Below are positions 15,698 to 24,073 of a stretch of DNA of 64,000 nt, piece by piece. The notes beneath the pieces are model-generated. The model saw only the letters and a program-made list of their open reading frames with translations. It searched no databases and was not told the origin of the DNA. Position numbers and translations under genes: made by a program. The DNA is from Halopelagius longus (lineage in GTDB: Archaea; Halobacteriota; Halobacteria; Halobacteriales; Haloferacaceae), in NCBI RefSeq assembly GCF_900100875.1, contig NZ_FNKQ01000003.1, forward strand, positions 310,001-374,000, given 5' to 3'. Each line of letters starts with the position of its first letter. Positions within the stretch are counted from its first letter, which is position 1.

Positions 15698-15973
15698 CCT
15701 CCGTAAACCTCGTTAACGTATACGACCCCGAAGATGCTGGTCTGACCCGCGGTCCCGGAGGGGAGTCCTGGTACGACTTCGAACAGTGATCCCGACGATT
15801 TCGTTCGAGAGAATCGGGAGACCTTGGTCCGGATACTCGAGCATTCGGATGACCCGTTCGTGAGAGCGATCTGTCTGAAAGCGCTCGTCAGGTACGGAAG
15901 CGACCCTAGTCTTCAAGTCCTACAGCAGGAAGTCGAGCGAGCAGGAGGCGAGGAAGGAGGTGACAGCGCTTGA
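15698..15973 (+). pseudogene. Frameshifted relic of a HEAT-like haloarchaeal gene
   Basis: Two consecutive frames carry coding sense. The first reads VNVYDPEDAGLTRGPGGESWYDFEQ and stops. The reading then continues in another frame as SDPDDFVRENRETLVRILEH, then DDPFVRAICLKALVRYGSDP, and ends GGDSA with a TGA at 15971-15973. The second part is an amphipathic helical repeat pattern of HEAT type. The two parts join naturally at DFE/SDPDD, so a single frameshift is likely. I cannot name the parent gene. It converges with the integrase relic. Confidence 0.55.
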
Positions 15974-15975
15974 GT

Positions 15976-16345
15976 TCAGTCACCAGTGGCGTCAGCGAAC
16001 TTCTGCGCGTCACGGAACAGTTCGGGACTGGAGTCGACGAACCGAACCATCTGCTCGAAACGTTCGATGTCGTCGAGCAGCTCCGGATCCTCCCGAGCGA
16101 TTCGGAGCAGTTCGGTTCGCATCTCTCGCTGTTCCTCGTCGAGTTCTTCGACCGCACTGCGTTCGATCGCCTACCCACATCACACACAGAAGACTCGTCT
16201 CTGGGCGACTGCTGCTGGCATCGCGGACAGGTGAGGGAAGCGATCGGGTTGCTCTCCTCCGCATCAACGTCAGCACCGTGAGCGCGAGCGATTTCCCGGT
16301 CGTTTGCCTCTCCGAACACCGCAATGTACCGGGAGGCGACACACC
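15976..16345 (-). pseudogene. Tyrosine recombinase (XerC/D-like integrase) relic, C-terminal part
   Basis: Reading leftwards from the right repeat, one frame gives RYIAVFGEANDREIARAHG, then the first half of a zinc ribbon (CPRCQQQSPRDE). A one-base shift leads into FCV-stop-CG-stop-AIERSAVEEL, where the stops probably replaced Trp and Gln of an FCVWCGQ-type second knuckle. The frame then continues cleanly as DEEQREMRTELLRIAREDPE, with RFEQMVRFVDSSPELFRDAQ further on, to a TGA at 15976. This tail is typical of haloarchaeal phage-integrase-family proteins. The catalytic domain is missing, cut off at the direct repeat. The gene is dead. Confidence 0.72.
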
Positions 16346-16413
16346 CTTCTCGATTCAACTGCCGTAACGACTTTCGAGAGCGACTACTCGTCCTCTCGCG
16401 TCGTTTCCCGTTC
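16329..16413. repeat. Right 85-bp direct repeat (candidate attR)
   Basis: It begins CCGGGAGGCGACACACCCTT and matches 10245-10329 with four substitutions, the first within the tRNA-like acceptor end. It overlaps the 5' edge of the integrase relic. From 16414 to 16616 I see no gene. Confidence 0.83.
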
Positions 16414-16616
16414 TACGATGTGGCGAAAGCGGCGGCTACACCTCGGTACGTTCCGAAGTGGCACGACCGTCAGGTCGGAGGGGTCCTCGAGTCCGCCCTC
16501 CGCCGCCCAACGGTGAGCGCGTCAAATGCCCTACTGATGCACTCGAACGGATAACCCGAATGTGATTACATCTCTAGATGAGTTATTAATACATTTGTAC
16601 ATATATTTGAGTTGAG

Positions 16617-16727
16617 ATGAGGAGAAAAAAGTGCTTGAGGATGATCGCGGGCGGGATCGGGATAGCCGGAGAAGATGTCGAATATGTCGTGTACAAAGAC
16701 GACTGTCTGATCCACGCAAATCTTTGA
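16617..16727 (+). CDS. Possible 36-aa peptide in AT-rich spacer
   Basis: An ATG at 16617 opens 36 codons starting MRRKKCLRMIAGGIGIAG and ending YVVYKDDCLIHANL. It has a basic start, a short glycine-rich hydrophobic stretch and two cysteines. The 60 nt before it are very AT-rich (ttattaatacatttgtacatatatttg) and could hold a TATA box. It has no recognisable domain. The reading is short and may be chance, but nothing else is visible between the right repeat and 16877. Confidence 0.25.
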   Translation: MRRKKCLRMIAGGIGIAGEDVEYVVYKDDCLIHANL

Positions 16728-16877
16728 GCGAGGTCTCGGTCGGTCGATCTCTCGTAGGTGAACGTCCGCGGTGAGACCCGGCGGACGGCGGCGCAGGACA
16801 CTGACGGGCGTACGAGCGGGTCCGAATCGGAGTCGAATCGCGGCGAGAAACGAGTTCGCAGGGGCGTTCGTCCGGGA

Positions 16878-17243
16878 TTACCTGCAGGTCCGGTGGACGA
16901 TTTCGTTGTCCTCGTTCGGACCGCGCGCTTCCCCCGCGGCGATGGGTTCGCCGCAGACCGCACAGTCGAGTTTGGAATCGCCGTCGGCGGTGCCGAGACC
17001 GACAGTCTCCGTCAGACCCCCCAGTTCCTCGGACGCGTCGACGCCGACGGCCTCCGTCAACTCCTCTAACTCCTCGGGTTCGGCCGTCATGGTGTACCCG
17101 AGTGCGAGTGCGCCGCCGCCGGCCAACAGTCCGCTCAGCCGTCGGCCCCTTCTGAGGGAACTGATAGCCACGGCTGCGAGGCCAGCGGCGAGGAGTACTC
17201 GAACGAGTGGTTCTCGGTCCTCGATGGTTTCGCGGAGGTCCAT
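16878..17243 (-). CDS. Membrane protein with C-terminal zinc finger
   Basis: A 121-residue protein. The N-terminal 55 residues contain two hydrophobic segments, LVRVLLAAGLAAVAISSL and LSGLLAGGGALALGYTM, separated by RRGRR, reminiscent of DUF2892/YgaP-type membrane hairpins. The C-terminus carries CAVCGEPI and, 22 residues on, HRTC, a CxxC...HxxC metal site on the cytoplasmic or linker side. The two halves make a membrane-tethered zinc finger seen in haloarchaea without known function. Confidence 0.68.
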   Translation of the reverse strand: MDLRETIEDREPLVRVLLAAGLAAVAISSLRRGRRLSGLLAGGGALALGYTMTAEPEELEELTEAVGVDASEELGGLTETVGLGTADGDSKLDCAVCGEPIAAGEARGPNEDNEIVHRTCR

Positions 17244-17360
17244 AGTGGCGAATCGGGCCGCGAGCCCTTGTAAGTCACCGCCGACCGGACGCCTCCCCTT
17301 TCGAAGGAACGTCGGCCGAAAACCGGCGTTCTGCGGGTAGAAAACGCTCTTACTGCCGGT

Positions 17361-17636
17361 TCAGTGCTTCTCGAAATCCTCGAGGTCGCCCTGCGGTTTG
17401 CCTTCTTCGACTTCGACGTCGGTCACGTCGGCTTTGATAGGTCCCCGCTTGCACCACTCGATCATCGTCTCGACGTCCTCCTCGCTCCCCTCGAAGAGGG
17501 CTTCGACCCGTCCGTCGTCCAGGTTCCGCACCCACCCCTCGACGTCGTGCGCGCGAGCGGTTTCGTGGACGTTGTCGCGGAAGTGAACCTCCTGAACGTC
17601 GCCGGAGATGAAGACGTGTGCGCGTGCTTCGGTCAT
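17361..17636 (-). CDS. acyP: Acylphosphatase
   Basis: A 91-residue acylphosphatase, which hydrolyses carboxyl-phosphate bonds such as those in acetyl phosphate or 1,3-bisphosphoglycerate. The phosphate-binding loop reads VFISGDVQEVHFRDNV, with the catalytic Arg in HFR, and the second block GWVRNLDDGRVEALFEG contains the catalytic Asn. The usual VQGV is VQEV here, a Gly-to-Glu change in the loop that may affect activity. The length is normal for the family. The ATG at 17636 is preferred over one three codons upstream. It is a single gene on the minus strand, 108 nt downstream of the DUF502 gene. Confidence 0.9.
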   Translation of the reverse strand: MTEARAHVFISGDVQEVHFRDNVHETARAHDVEGWVRNLDDGRVEALFEGSEEDVETMIEWCKRGPIKADVTDVEVEEGKPQGDLEDFEKH

Positions 17637-17744
17637 CGCGTCCACCTCCGAGTTCGACGCGGAAAACGGCTGGGTGGGGGATTTCAGAAAGTCCGACGCC
17701 GCTCACAGTTAGGCGCGGGCGAGAGTAATCGAGAGGGAGAGAAC

Positions 17745-18590
17745 CTACCGCGGGGAGTCGTCGTCGGCGGACTCGTCCGGGGAGATGGCGTCCTGCAGTC
17801 GGTCGATGTCGGTTATCTTCTCTAAGTCGCCCATCGTGAGTTCGGTCGCCTCGTTGGCGCTCTCGCCGGCCGCGACGCCGCTCGTGAGGATGCTCCGGAC
17901 GCCCTCCTCGATGGTCATATCCACGTCGTGGACGTTCTCTCTGGGGACGTGAGTGAGAAAGCCGCCGGTCACGGGGTTCGGGGCGAGGGGGACGAACACC
18001 GTCACCATCTCGTCGTGGCCCGTCGCCGCCGACACCGTCTCCGGGGAGCGACTCGTCTCGAAGCCGATGACGTAGACGTCGTCGCCGAGTAGTTCGACGA
18101 GTTTGATCTCTTGGAAGTTCTCGGCCTCCTGGTCGAGCATCACGTCGCCCATCCGGCGGAAACTCTTGTAGACGGTGCCGACGCCGGGAATCGACGTTAT
18201 CGCCAGATCGACGAGGTCGATGATTCGCTCGCCGTGGCGGTTCTGCCCGACGGATCCGACGACGACGACGACGCCGAGCAACACGAGAATCGCGATCAGT
18301 TCCGAGAGGAAATCGATCACCGTCGAGTAGACGTTCAACTCGACGAGAAACAGGACGAAGCCTGCGCTCTCGACGAACTCGAAGACCCCCATCCACCGCA
18401 GGAGGTCGATGATCGGGCGGAGCGCCGACCTGACGAACTCCAAGGCGACGTCTAAGATGTACAGCGTGACGATGAACGGGATGATGATACCGACGCCCGT
18501 CATCAGCACGTCGAGCGTACTCTCGTAGAGAGATTCGCCGGCGTCCTTCGGCGTCGGCGGGGAGCGGTCGGACGAGTCGGAACCAGACAT
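17745..18590 (-). CDS. DUF502 membrane protein
   Basis: A 281-residue protein with two main hydrophobic regions, TGVGIIIPFIVTLYILDVAL (about residues 31-50) and LIAILVLLGVVVVVGSVGQN (about 95-114). A DUF502 core follows: SIPGVGTVYKSFRRM, FVPLAPNPVTGGFL and MTIEEGVRSILTSGV are the family blocks. The acidic C-terminal tail is cytoplasmic. DUF502 proteins occur in bacteria, archaea and plants (COV1-like) and their molecular function is unknown. The start at 18590 (MSGSDSSDRSP) is preferred over one six codons upstream. Confidence 0.88.
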   Translation of the reverse strand: MSGSDSSDRSPPTPKDAGESLYESTLDVLMTGVGIIIPFIVTLYILDVALEFVRSALRPIIDLLRWMGVFEFVESAGFVLFLVELNVYSTVIDFLSELIAILVLLGVVVVVGSVGQNRHGERIIDLVDLAITSIPGVGTVYKSFRRMGDVMLDQEAENFQEIKLVELLGDDVYVIGFETSRSPETVSAATGHDEMVTVFVPLAPNPVTGGFLTHVPRENVHDVDMTIEEGVRSILTSGVAAGESANEATELTMGDLEKITDIDRLQDAISPDESADDDSPR

Positions 18591-18700
18591 TCGGATATTC
18601 GTGAACACTCCCCGGATACATCAACTTGTTCGCCGGTGGAAGTCGGTGCGACGGCGGTCGGGTCCGGAGACGGCCGGTCCGGAGGCGGGCGGGAGCGTCT

Positions 18701-20713
18701 CTACGACTGCCCGCGCCGCTTTCCGGGTTTCCCGTCCTCGCCGGGGTTGTATATCCAGATCATGTTGTTCTCGTGACCGACGTTACTGCTGTCCTCGCCG
18801 ATGATGACGCGCCCGTCGTCCATCACGACGATGTTGTCGGGGTTGGCGATGGTCGTCGTCGGGTCGAACCCGTGCTTGTCGAAGACGGACTTGATCTTCT
18901 CCAGACCGACGCCCGCGAACCCTTCTTCGCTCTCGTTGGTCGGGTTGAACGAGCAGTCCTGACAGACGGTGCTCGCGGAGTCCGGTCGGGCGTCGTAGGG
19001 ACATCCGCCGCAGATGTTGGCGTTCGGACCGCCGGCGACGACCGGGACCATGTCGAGGACGTCGTAGTCGTGGGCCGCGGAGCGTCCCTCGACGGTTTCG
19101 CCCTCCTCGCGGAGTTGCAGGCGGTAGACGACGCCCCAGTCGTCGCCGTTTATCTGGAAGTGGTCCTCGGGGTCGGTGTTACCCTCGCCGGCCTCCTCGT
19201 TCGGGAGGAACGTCTTGGTCGTCTCGGACATGGCGACGTAGGCGAAGTCGCCGGGTTCGGCACCGCGGCGGATGTTGATGCCCTCCATCTTGCGGAACTC
19301 GTCGGTCGCGCCGACCGCGCCCGCGGCGCGGGTCGATTCGAGGAACGCGACCCGGTCGTCCTCGGCGTTGCCGGCGGCCCACTCCTTCACCTCGGCGTCC
19401 GAGATGTAACTCGTCTCGCCCTCCGTGTAGTCGGCCTGCGTGATGTCGTCGTACTCGGCGATCCACGACTCTATCTCCTCGTTCGTGGCGTGGCCGAGTT
19501 CTATCCACTCGATGCCGAAACTCACGTCGGCGGGATCGCCGCCGACGGGACCCTTCTGGGAGGCTTTCGCCGCGTAGAGCGTCCCCGAGGAGAGGTCCTC
19601 CGCCTCGTCGGCGACGAACTTGAAGAACCCCTCGCCGGTGCCGTCGGAGGTGGTGTACGCCGTCTTCCCGTCGGGCATGACGACGGCGTTCTCGTGGGTC
19701 GCCCGGCCGAGGGTGAAGTGTTTCACCGGCGTCGGCGTCTCGGCGGTCGGCTCTTGAATCTCGACGATGTAGCCGTAGCGGAACGGGTTCGGGTACTCCT
19801 CGTCGTAGATGCCGTCGTCGTTCGGTTCGTGGCCGAGGTGGCGCGCCACGTTGACGGCTTCGTCGGACACGTCGGAGTCGGGGTTGTTCCACTGATCCGT
19901 CGAGGGAACCTCGTAGTTCTCCTCGGAGGTGAGGGGCGTTCCCCACGGCGACACCGTACCGAAGCAGTTGTTGTACGTCCCGCCCACGTCGCGGAACTCC
20001 AGATTCTCCACGTCGTGAACCTGCCACGGGCCGTCGCCGCGCGAGGAGATGTGCATCCGACTGACCATGCCGGGGCGCGTCTCCCAGTTGGTGAACAGGT
20101 AGCCCTCGTTGCGTCTGTCCTTCGAGTTCCCGTCTTCGAGGGGAACGAAGCCGTTGTAGTCCGCTTTCGAGGTGATGTACTCCTCGGCGTCGGCGAGTTC
20201 GCCGTCTGGGGTCAACGGAACGCCGAGTTCCTCGCCGTTACCGATGTCGGCACCGCCCTCCATGAGCGGTTGATAGCCGCCGTACGCCGTCTGCACCATC
20301 GAATCGTAGGATTCGGCGACGCCGTCGCCGAGTTCGTCGTCGTAGTCGAAGTCGTCGCTCGCGGGAATCTGCACGGAGGGGAAGTCCTCGGGCAGGTCGT
20401 GGAAGTTGAACCCCGAGAGCGCTCCGACGATGGCCGCCTCCGACCCGTCTATCAGGTCCCGGTCGGGGTGCTGGATGTTGAAGAAGAAGCGACCCGACTC
20501 GGTGACGAAGATGCCGGTGACCTCAGACCCGATGATGGACGTCGCGAACCGGTTGAGCGTCGGCCCCCCTTCCTCGTGGTGGCCGTCCTCGTGACCCTTC
20601 TTCTCGCCCTTGCCGTTGCCGCGCCCGTTACCCTGAGCGTTGCTGTTGTACGTTACCCCCGACGTGATGAGCGCGAGAATCGCCTCTCGCCGCGTAAAGT
20701 CCAGTTGGGACAT
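18701..20713 (-). CDS. PhoX-family phosphatase (DUF839), Tat-type N-terminus
   Basis: A 670-residue protein of the PhoX/DUF839 beta-propeller family of secreted alkaline phosphatases that release phosphate from organic esters using calcium and iron. Family traits are NWETRPGMVSRMHI, YGYIVEIQEPTAETPTPVKH, GRATHENAVVMPDGKTAYTTSDG, and near the end NPDNIVVMDDGRVIIGEDS. The start, with TRRE followed by a short hydrophobic stretch, looks like a weak Tat signal. A Gly/Asn/Lys/His-rich linker (residues 25-50) follows. An unusual insertion CGGCPYDARPD...CQDC near residue 600 holds four cysteines. A strong TATA box precedes it. Confidence 0.85.
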   Translation of the reverse strand: MSQLDFTRREAILALITSGVTYNSNAQGNGRGNGKGEKKGHEDGHHEEGGPTLNRFATSIIGSEVTGIFVTESGRFFFNIQHPDRDLIDGSEAAIVGALSGFNFHDLPEDFPSVQIPASDDFDYDDELGDGVAESYDSMVQTAYGGYQPLMEGGADIGNGEELGVPLTPDGELADAEEYITSKADYNGFVPLEDGNSKDRRNEGYLFTNWETRPGMVSRMHISSRGDGPWQVHDVENLEFRDVGGTYNNCFGTVSPWGTPLTSEENYEVPSTDQWNNPDSDVSDEAVNVARHLGHEPNDDGIYDEEYPNPFRYGYIVEIQEPTAETPTPVKHFTLGRATHENAVVMPDGKTAYTTSDGTGEGFFKFVADEAEDLSSGTLYAAKASQKGPVGGDPADVSFGIEWIELGHATNEEIESWIAEYDDITQADYTEGETSYISDAEVKEWAAGNAEDDRVAFLESTRAAGAVGATDEFRKMEGINIRRGAEPGDFAYVAMSETTKTFLPNEEAGEGNTDPEDHFQINGDDWGVVYRLQLREEGETVEGRSAAHDYDVLDMVPVVAGGPNANICGGCPYDARPDSASTVCQDCSFNPTNESEEGFAGVGLEKIKSVFDKHGFDPTTTIANPDNIVVMDDGRVIIGEDSSNVGHENNMIWIYNPGEDGKPGKRRGQS

Positions 20714-20748
20714 CGACGGGACGACGTACCCCGAACGCGGTGTTAATC

Positions 20749-20758
20749 TTATATATTT
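20749..20758 (-). promoter_or_regulatory. TATA box of the PhoX-like gene
   Basis: On the minus strand the sequence AAATATATAA lies about 36-45 nt before the ATG at 20713, in a 40-nt AT-rich block within otherwise GC-rich DNA. I see no clear phosphate-box dyad around it. Confidence 0.6.
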
Positions 20759-20914
20759 GATAGATAGATATCGGCAGAGACGAACGTATCGAACCGAATC
20801 GTACCACGGGGACAATAGACGTACGTACTGCCTTTCGCCCGTGAACGTCACCGCCGCACGACCGTTCGCGTCGCCGTCAGTGCGGCAATCTCGAACCGAC
20901 GTCCGTGAGTTCAG

Positions 20915-21421
20915 TCATGTCTGCTCGTCGAGGCGGCCAGAGCGCCTTCGAGTCCAAAGCGCCGCGAGACAGCAGAGCCACAGCGCCGCAGTCGCGGGGC
21001 CGGAGTGCCCGCCCATCTGAACGCCGACGCGCGCCGTCGAGAGCGGATAGAAGAGCGGGACGCCCATCGGCGTCGTGCTGTCGATGAGGAGGTGCGAGGC
21101 GTACCCGACGCCGACGGACATCGTCCGTCGTGCGGACGAGACGCTCTGCGTCTCGTCAACGCCGACGCCGCCCGCCGCGGCGCGACTTCGGACCGCCGCG
21201 ACTGCGAGGGCCGCACCGACGGCGAGTCCCGTGTGCGTGAGGCCGCGGTGCGTCAGCGGAAACTCCCACGCGAGGGGGAAAAACAGGTCCACGTCGGCGA
21301 CGACGCCGCCGAGGACGCCGGCGCGCGGCGCGTCGAACGCGAGCGTCCCGAGGGTGTAGCCGACGAGTGCGTGCGTGGCGACGGCCGTCGCGAGATAGCC
21401 GAGGTGGGAGAGCGAAACCAC
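20915..21421 (-). CDS. Metal-dependent membrane hydrolase, YdjM/DUF457 type
   Basis: A 168-residue integral membrane protein with four or so hydrophobic segments and the metal-site pattern of the DUF457/YdjM family: ADVDLFFPL with two Asp, LTHRGLTHTGLAVGA with three His, and ASHLLIDSTTPMG with His and Asp. Some members of this superfamily act as phospholipid or undecaprenyl-related hydrolases, but most are unassigned. It diverges from the GH13 gene, with 144 nt between the starts. Confidence 0.85.
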   Translation of the reverse strand: MVSLSHLGYLATAVATHALVGYTLGTLAFDAPRAGVLGGVVADVDLFFPLAWEFPLTHRGLTHTGLAVGAALAVAAVRSRAAAGGVGVDETQSVSSARRTMSVGVGYASHLLIDSTTPMGVPLFYPLSTARVGVQMGGHSGPATAALWLCCLAALWTRRRSGRLDEQT

Positions 21422-21565
21422 GACGCCCGCGGGTTCGGCCGTGCGCGCCTAAAACGCCCCGATAGGGCGAGGCGGGAGAGAGCGGAGCGGGACGGAGACG
21501 CTCGGCGTCGCGACGGCCGGAGCCTTTTCGCGCGCTCCCCCCGCATCGGTCCGTACCCTCGCCCT

Positions 21566-23542
21566 ATGGTGGACGGATTCCCCGACGTTCGAGAAGGCGG
21601 AACGCTCCGCGTCCCCGCGACGGACGCCGACCGAGTCGAACTCCGGTTCGCGCCGGTGCTCTCGCGCGACCGGTTCGACCCGAACGACTGGCGGACGGAG
21701 ACGCTCGAACCCGTCCCGGACGCCACGGACTGGTACGAGGTCGATTTGGACGGCCTCGAACTGCAGGACGGTCGATACGAGTACGAGTTCGTCGTCCACC
21801 GCGGCGACGAGGACCCCGTCGTCGCCGCCGATCCGTTCGCCGAGGAGATTACCCGCTTTCGCGGTCACCGCGGCACGTTCCGAATCCGGGACGGAGAGCG
21901 GTTTCGGCCGTCGTTCTCGTGGGACGACGAACTCCCGGACGACGGCTTGCCGGCGAACCACGAGTTGGTCATCTACGAGTTACCGCTTCGGTGGGCCGCG
22001 CCCGCCTCGCCGACCAACGAGAAGCGGAACGTGCCCGACGGCGACTTCGAACACCTCCTGACGGAACACCTCGACGAACTCGCCGAACTCGGCGTCAACG
22101 CCATCGAACTCCTGCCGATTCAAGACGCCGCGGTCACCCTCGATTGGGGGTACGGGACGCGCTTTTTCTTCGCGCCGGACCTCGACTTCGGCGACCCGAT
22201 AGACGCGAAGTTCCTCGTCAAGGAGTGCCACAAGCGCGGGATTCGCGTCCTGATGGACGTGGTGATGAACCACGCCAGGGAGTGTCCGCTGGAGGAGTTG
22301 GCGGGCGAGACGTTCTTCCTCGACCCCGAGGAGAAACCGGACCGTCCCGACTGGGGCGGACGTCGCTTCGACTACGAGGCGTTCGTCGACGGCTACCACC
22401 CCGCCCGGGAGTTCCTCCACCGGATGGCCGAGTTCTGGATTCGGGAGTACCACGTCGACGGGTTCCGCATAGACGAGTTCAAAGGGATGGACGAGTGGGA
22501 GTTCGTCCAGGAGTTCCGCGACCGGACGCGGGCGGCGCACGAGGAGGCGTTCCCGGACCGTCCGTTCCTCGTCGTCGCCGAGGACTCGTGGGGGCGCACC
22601 CGAATCGTCCGCGACGTGGAGGGGAACCCGGAGGACCGCACGGTCGTAGACGGCATGTGGAACTTCGACTTCCGTGACGAGTCCCGGCGGTTGCTCCGCG
22701 ACGAACTCGACACCGAACCGGGGGAACCGTCCCGGAGCGACCGAATCCGGGCGCTGATTTCGGGCGACCGGACGTGGGACGACATGGACCGGCAGTTCGA
22801 GGAGGGGTTCACCGACCTCTCGCAGGCGGTCAACTACGTCACCTCCCACGACATGGGCGAGAAGGGCGAACAGCGGTTGATGAACTACCTGTTCGGCGAA
22901 CTCGTCCGCGAGAGGGGGTTGGGAGACGGGTCGGTGGAGAACGTGCGGTACCTGCTCGACGACCTCGTCTCCGCCGCGCCGGAGGTGCGGATAGACGCCC
23001 ACGAGGAGGCGGTAGACCGGGTTCGCGGCTCGTTCGCCCTGCTTTTGACGTCGGTGGGCATCCCGATGTTCCTCACGGGCGAGGAGTTCGGCGACGTGCA
23101 CGACTTAGACTACACGGACTGGCAACTGAAGATGGAGGACCCGGTGGACTGGAGTCGGCGCGAGTACCCCGGCCACGACGCCCTCAGAGAGAGCGTCGGC
23201 GACCTGATAGACCTGCGCACCTCGACCGAGGCGCTACAGCGAAACGAGGTGGAGTTCTTCTACGAACACCCGACGATAGACGACGATGACGGCGCGCGCG
23301 CGTTCGCGTACTGTCGGACCGGCGGCCGGGAGTTGGGGAGCGACGGTCAGGTCGTCGTCGTCGCCAACCTCGGCCCCGAGGGGTTCGAGGCGTTCGATAT
23401 CCCGTGGCCGTGGACGGACACCGACCGAATCACCGAACGCGGCGACCCCCTCCGAGGGGCGCCCGCCCCCGAGTTCGTCCCCGAGGAGGAGGGGGCGACG
23501 CTCTCTCTGTCTCCGTTCGGAGTCCGCGTCTTCGAGACCTGA
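21566..23542 (+). CDS. Alpha-amylase family glycosyl hydrolase (GH13)
   Basis: A 658-residue cytoplasmic GH13 enzyme. Residues 15-110 look like an N-terminal carbohydrate-binding (CBM48-like) beta domain (YEYEFVVHRGDEDPVVAADP). The (beta/alpha)8 barrel follows, with region I DVVMNHA, region II GFRIDEFKG (nucleophile Asp), region III VVAEDSWG (acid Glu) and region IV NYVTSHD (third acid). There is no signal peptide, so it works on intracellular glucan: a branching, debranching or trehalose-related enzyme is possible. The start is the ATG at 21566, and the open frame upstream is not acidic. Confidence 0.9.
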   Translation: MVDGFPDVREGGTLRVPATDADRVELRFAPVLSRDRFDPNDWRTETLEPVPDATDWYEVDLDGLELQDGRYEYEFVVHRGDEDPVVAADPFAEEITRFRGHRGTFRIRDGERFRPSFSWDDELPDDGLPANHELVIYELPLRWAAPASPTNEKRNVPDGDFEHLLTEHLDELAELGVNAIELLPIQDAAVTLDWGYGTRFFFAPDLDFGDPIDAKFLVKECHKRGIRVLMDVVMNHARECPLEELAGETFFLDPEEKPDRPDWGGRRFDYEAFVDGYHPAREFLHRMAEFWIREYHVDGFRIDEFKGMDEWEFVQEFRDRTRAAHEEAFPDRPFLVVAEDSWGRTRIVRDVEGNPEDRTVVDGMWNFDFRDESRRLLRDELDTEPGEPSRSDRIRALISGDRTWDDMDRQFEEGFTDLSQAVNYVTSHDMGEKGEQRLMNYLFGELVRERGLGDGSVENVRYLLDDLVSAAPEVRIDAHEEAVDRVRGSFALLLTSVGIPMFLTGEEFGDVHDLDYTDWQLKMEDPVDWSRREYPGHDALRESVGDLIDLRTSTEALQRNEVEFFYEHPTIDDDDGARAFAYCRTGGRELGSDGQVVVVANLGPEGFEAFDIPWPWTDTDRITERGDPLRGAPAPEFVPEEEGATLSLSPFGVRVFET

Positions 23543-23803
23543 CGCACTCACTCTCGCGGACGGGACCCGGACTCCGTAGTTGCTCGTACGGGATTCGGTG
23601 GAGGCGGGCGAGGTAGTCGAGACGAACAGATACGACGCGCGGAGGAATGAAAGATATTCGGCCGAGTTGGTCGCTTTGCGAACACTCATCGGTTCGTACC
23701 CGTTTCTCCCGACGAACTTCCACCGTAATCGGATAGAAACCGAACGTCGGCCTGCACACGACGGCAGAATACGGAAGTGAATATAAGCCAACATCCGAAT
23801 GCA

Positions 23804-24073
23804 ATGGCACTATTCCAGCAAGGATCCCAGCAGGAGTCGGGCATCGAAGAAAAAGGCGAGAAGATGATGGAGGAGACGCCGATGTCGGCCGGAGACCCGG
23901 TCGCGACGCTCGCCGCGGGGTCGGTGCTGCTCTCGTGGTACCAGTTCTACGTGAAAGGCGACAAAGAGAGCGGCATCTTCGTGGGCCTGTGGGCTCCGAC
24001 GCTACTCGCGGCGGCGAGTTACGTCCAGCAGAAGGACATCGCGCGGAAGTTCAAGCAGGGCCTCTCCTTCTAA
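23804..24073 (+). CDS. Small conserved haloarchaeal membrane protein
   Basis: An 89-residue protein starting MALFQQGSQQESGIEEKGEK. After a hydrophilic N-terminus it has two predicted membrane segments: VATLAAGSVLLSWYQFYV (about residues 34-51) and GIFVGLWAPTLLAAASYVQ (about 58-76), joined by a charged KGDKES loop, and ends in a basic tail RKFKQGLSF. I recognise no domain. The upstream AT-rich stretch with gtgaatataagcc about 25 nt before the ATG suggests a TATA box and leaderless expression. Confidence 0.68.
   Translation: MALFQQGSQQESGIEEKGEKMMEETPMSAGDPVATLAAGSVLLSWYQFYVKGDKESGIFVGLWAPTLLAAASYVQQKDIARKFKQGLSF

Larger units (their letters stand above)
10245..16413. mobile_element. Decayed tRNA-Phe-linked genomic island carrying TetR, two P450s and an SDR
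   Basis: The stretch is bounded by an 85-bp direct repeat (10245-10329 and 16329-16413, four mismatches), the left copy of which overlaps a copy of the tRNA-Phe 3' end. Inside, base composition is visibly more AT-rich than the flanks. A tyrosine-recombinase relic abuts the right repeat. The cargo is a TetR regulator, two cytochrome P450s and an SDR, with relics at both ends. This is the layout of an integrative element inserted at a tRNA tail. The recombinase has stop codons and a frameshift, so the island can probably no longer move on its own. Confidence 0.8.

Noticed and set aside
18626-20746. A 706-residue plus-strand frame opposite the PhoX-like gene
   Set aside because: It is a Val/Arg/Gly-rich mirror of the real gene, with no start signal or domain.
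21005-21565. N-terminal extension of the GH13 protein
   Set aside because: The 187 extra codons are Arg-rich and overlap the convincing DUF457-type gene on the other strand. The ATG at 21566 starts the acidic CBM48-like domain.
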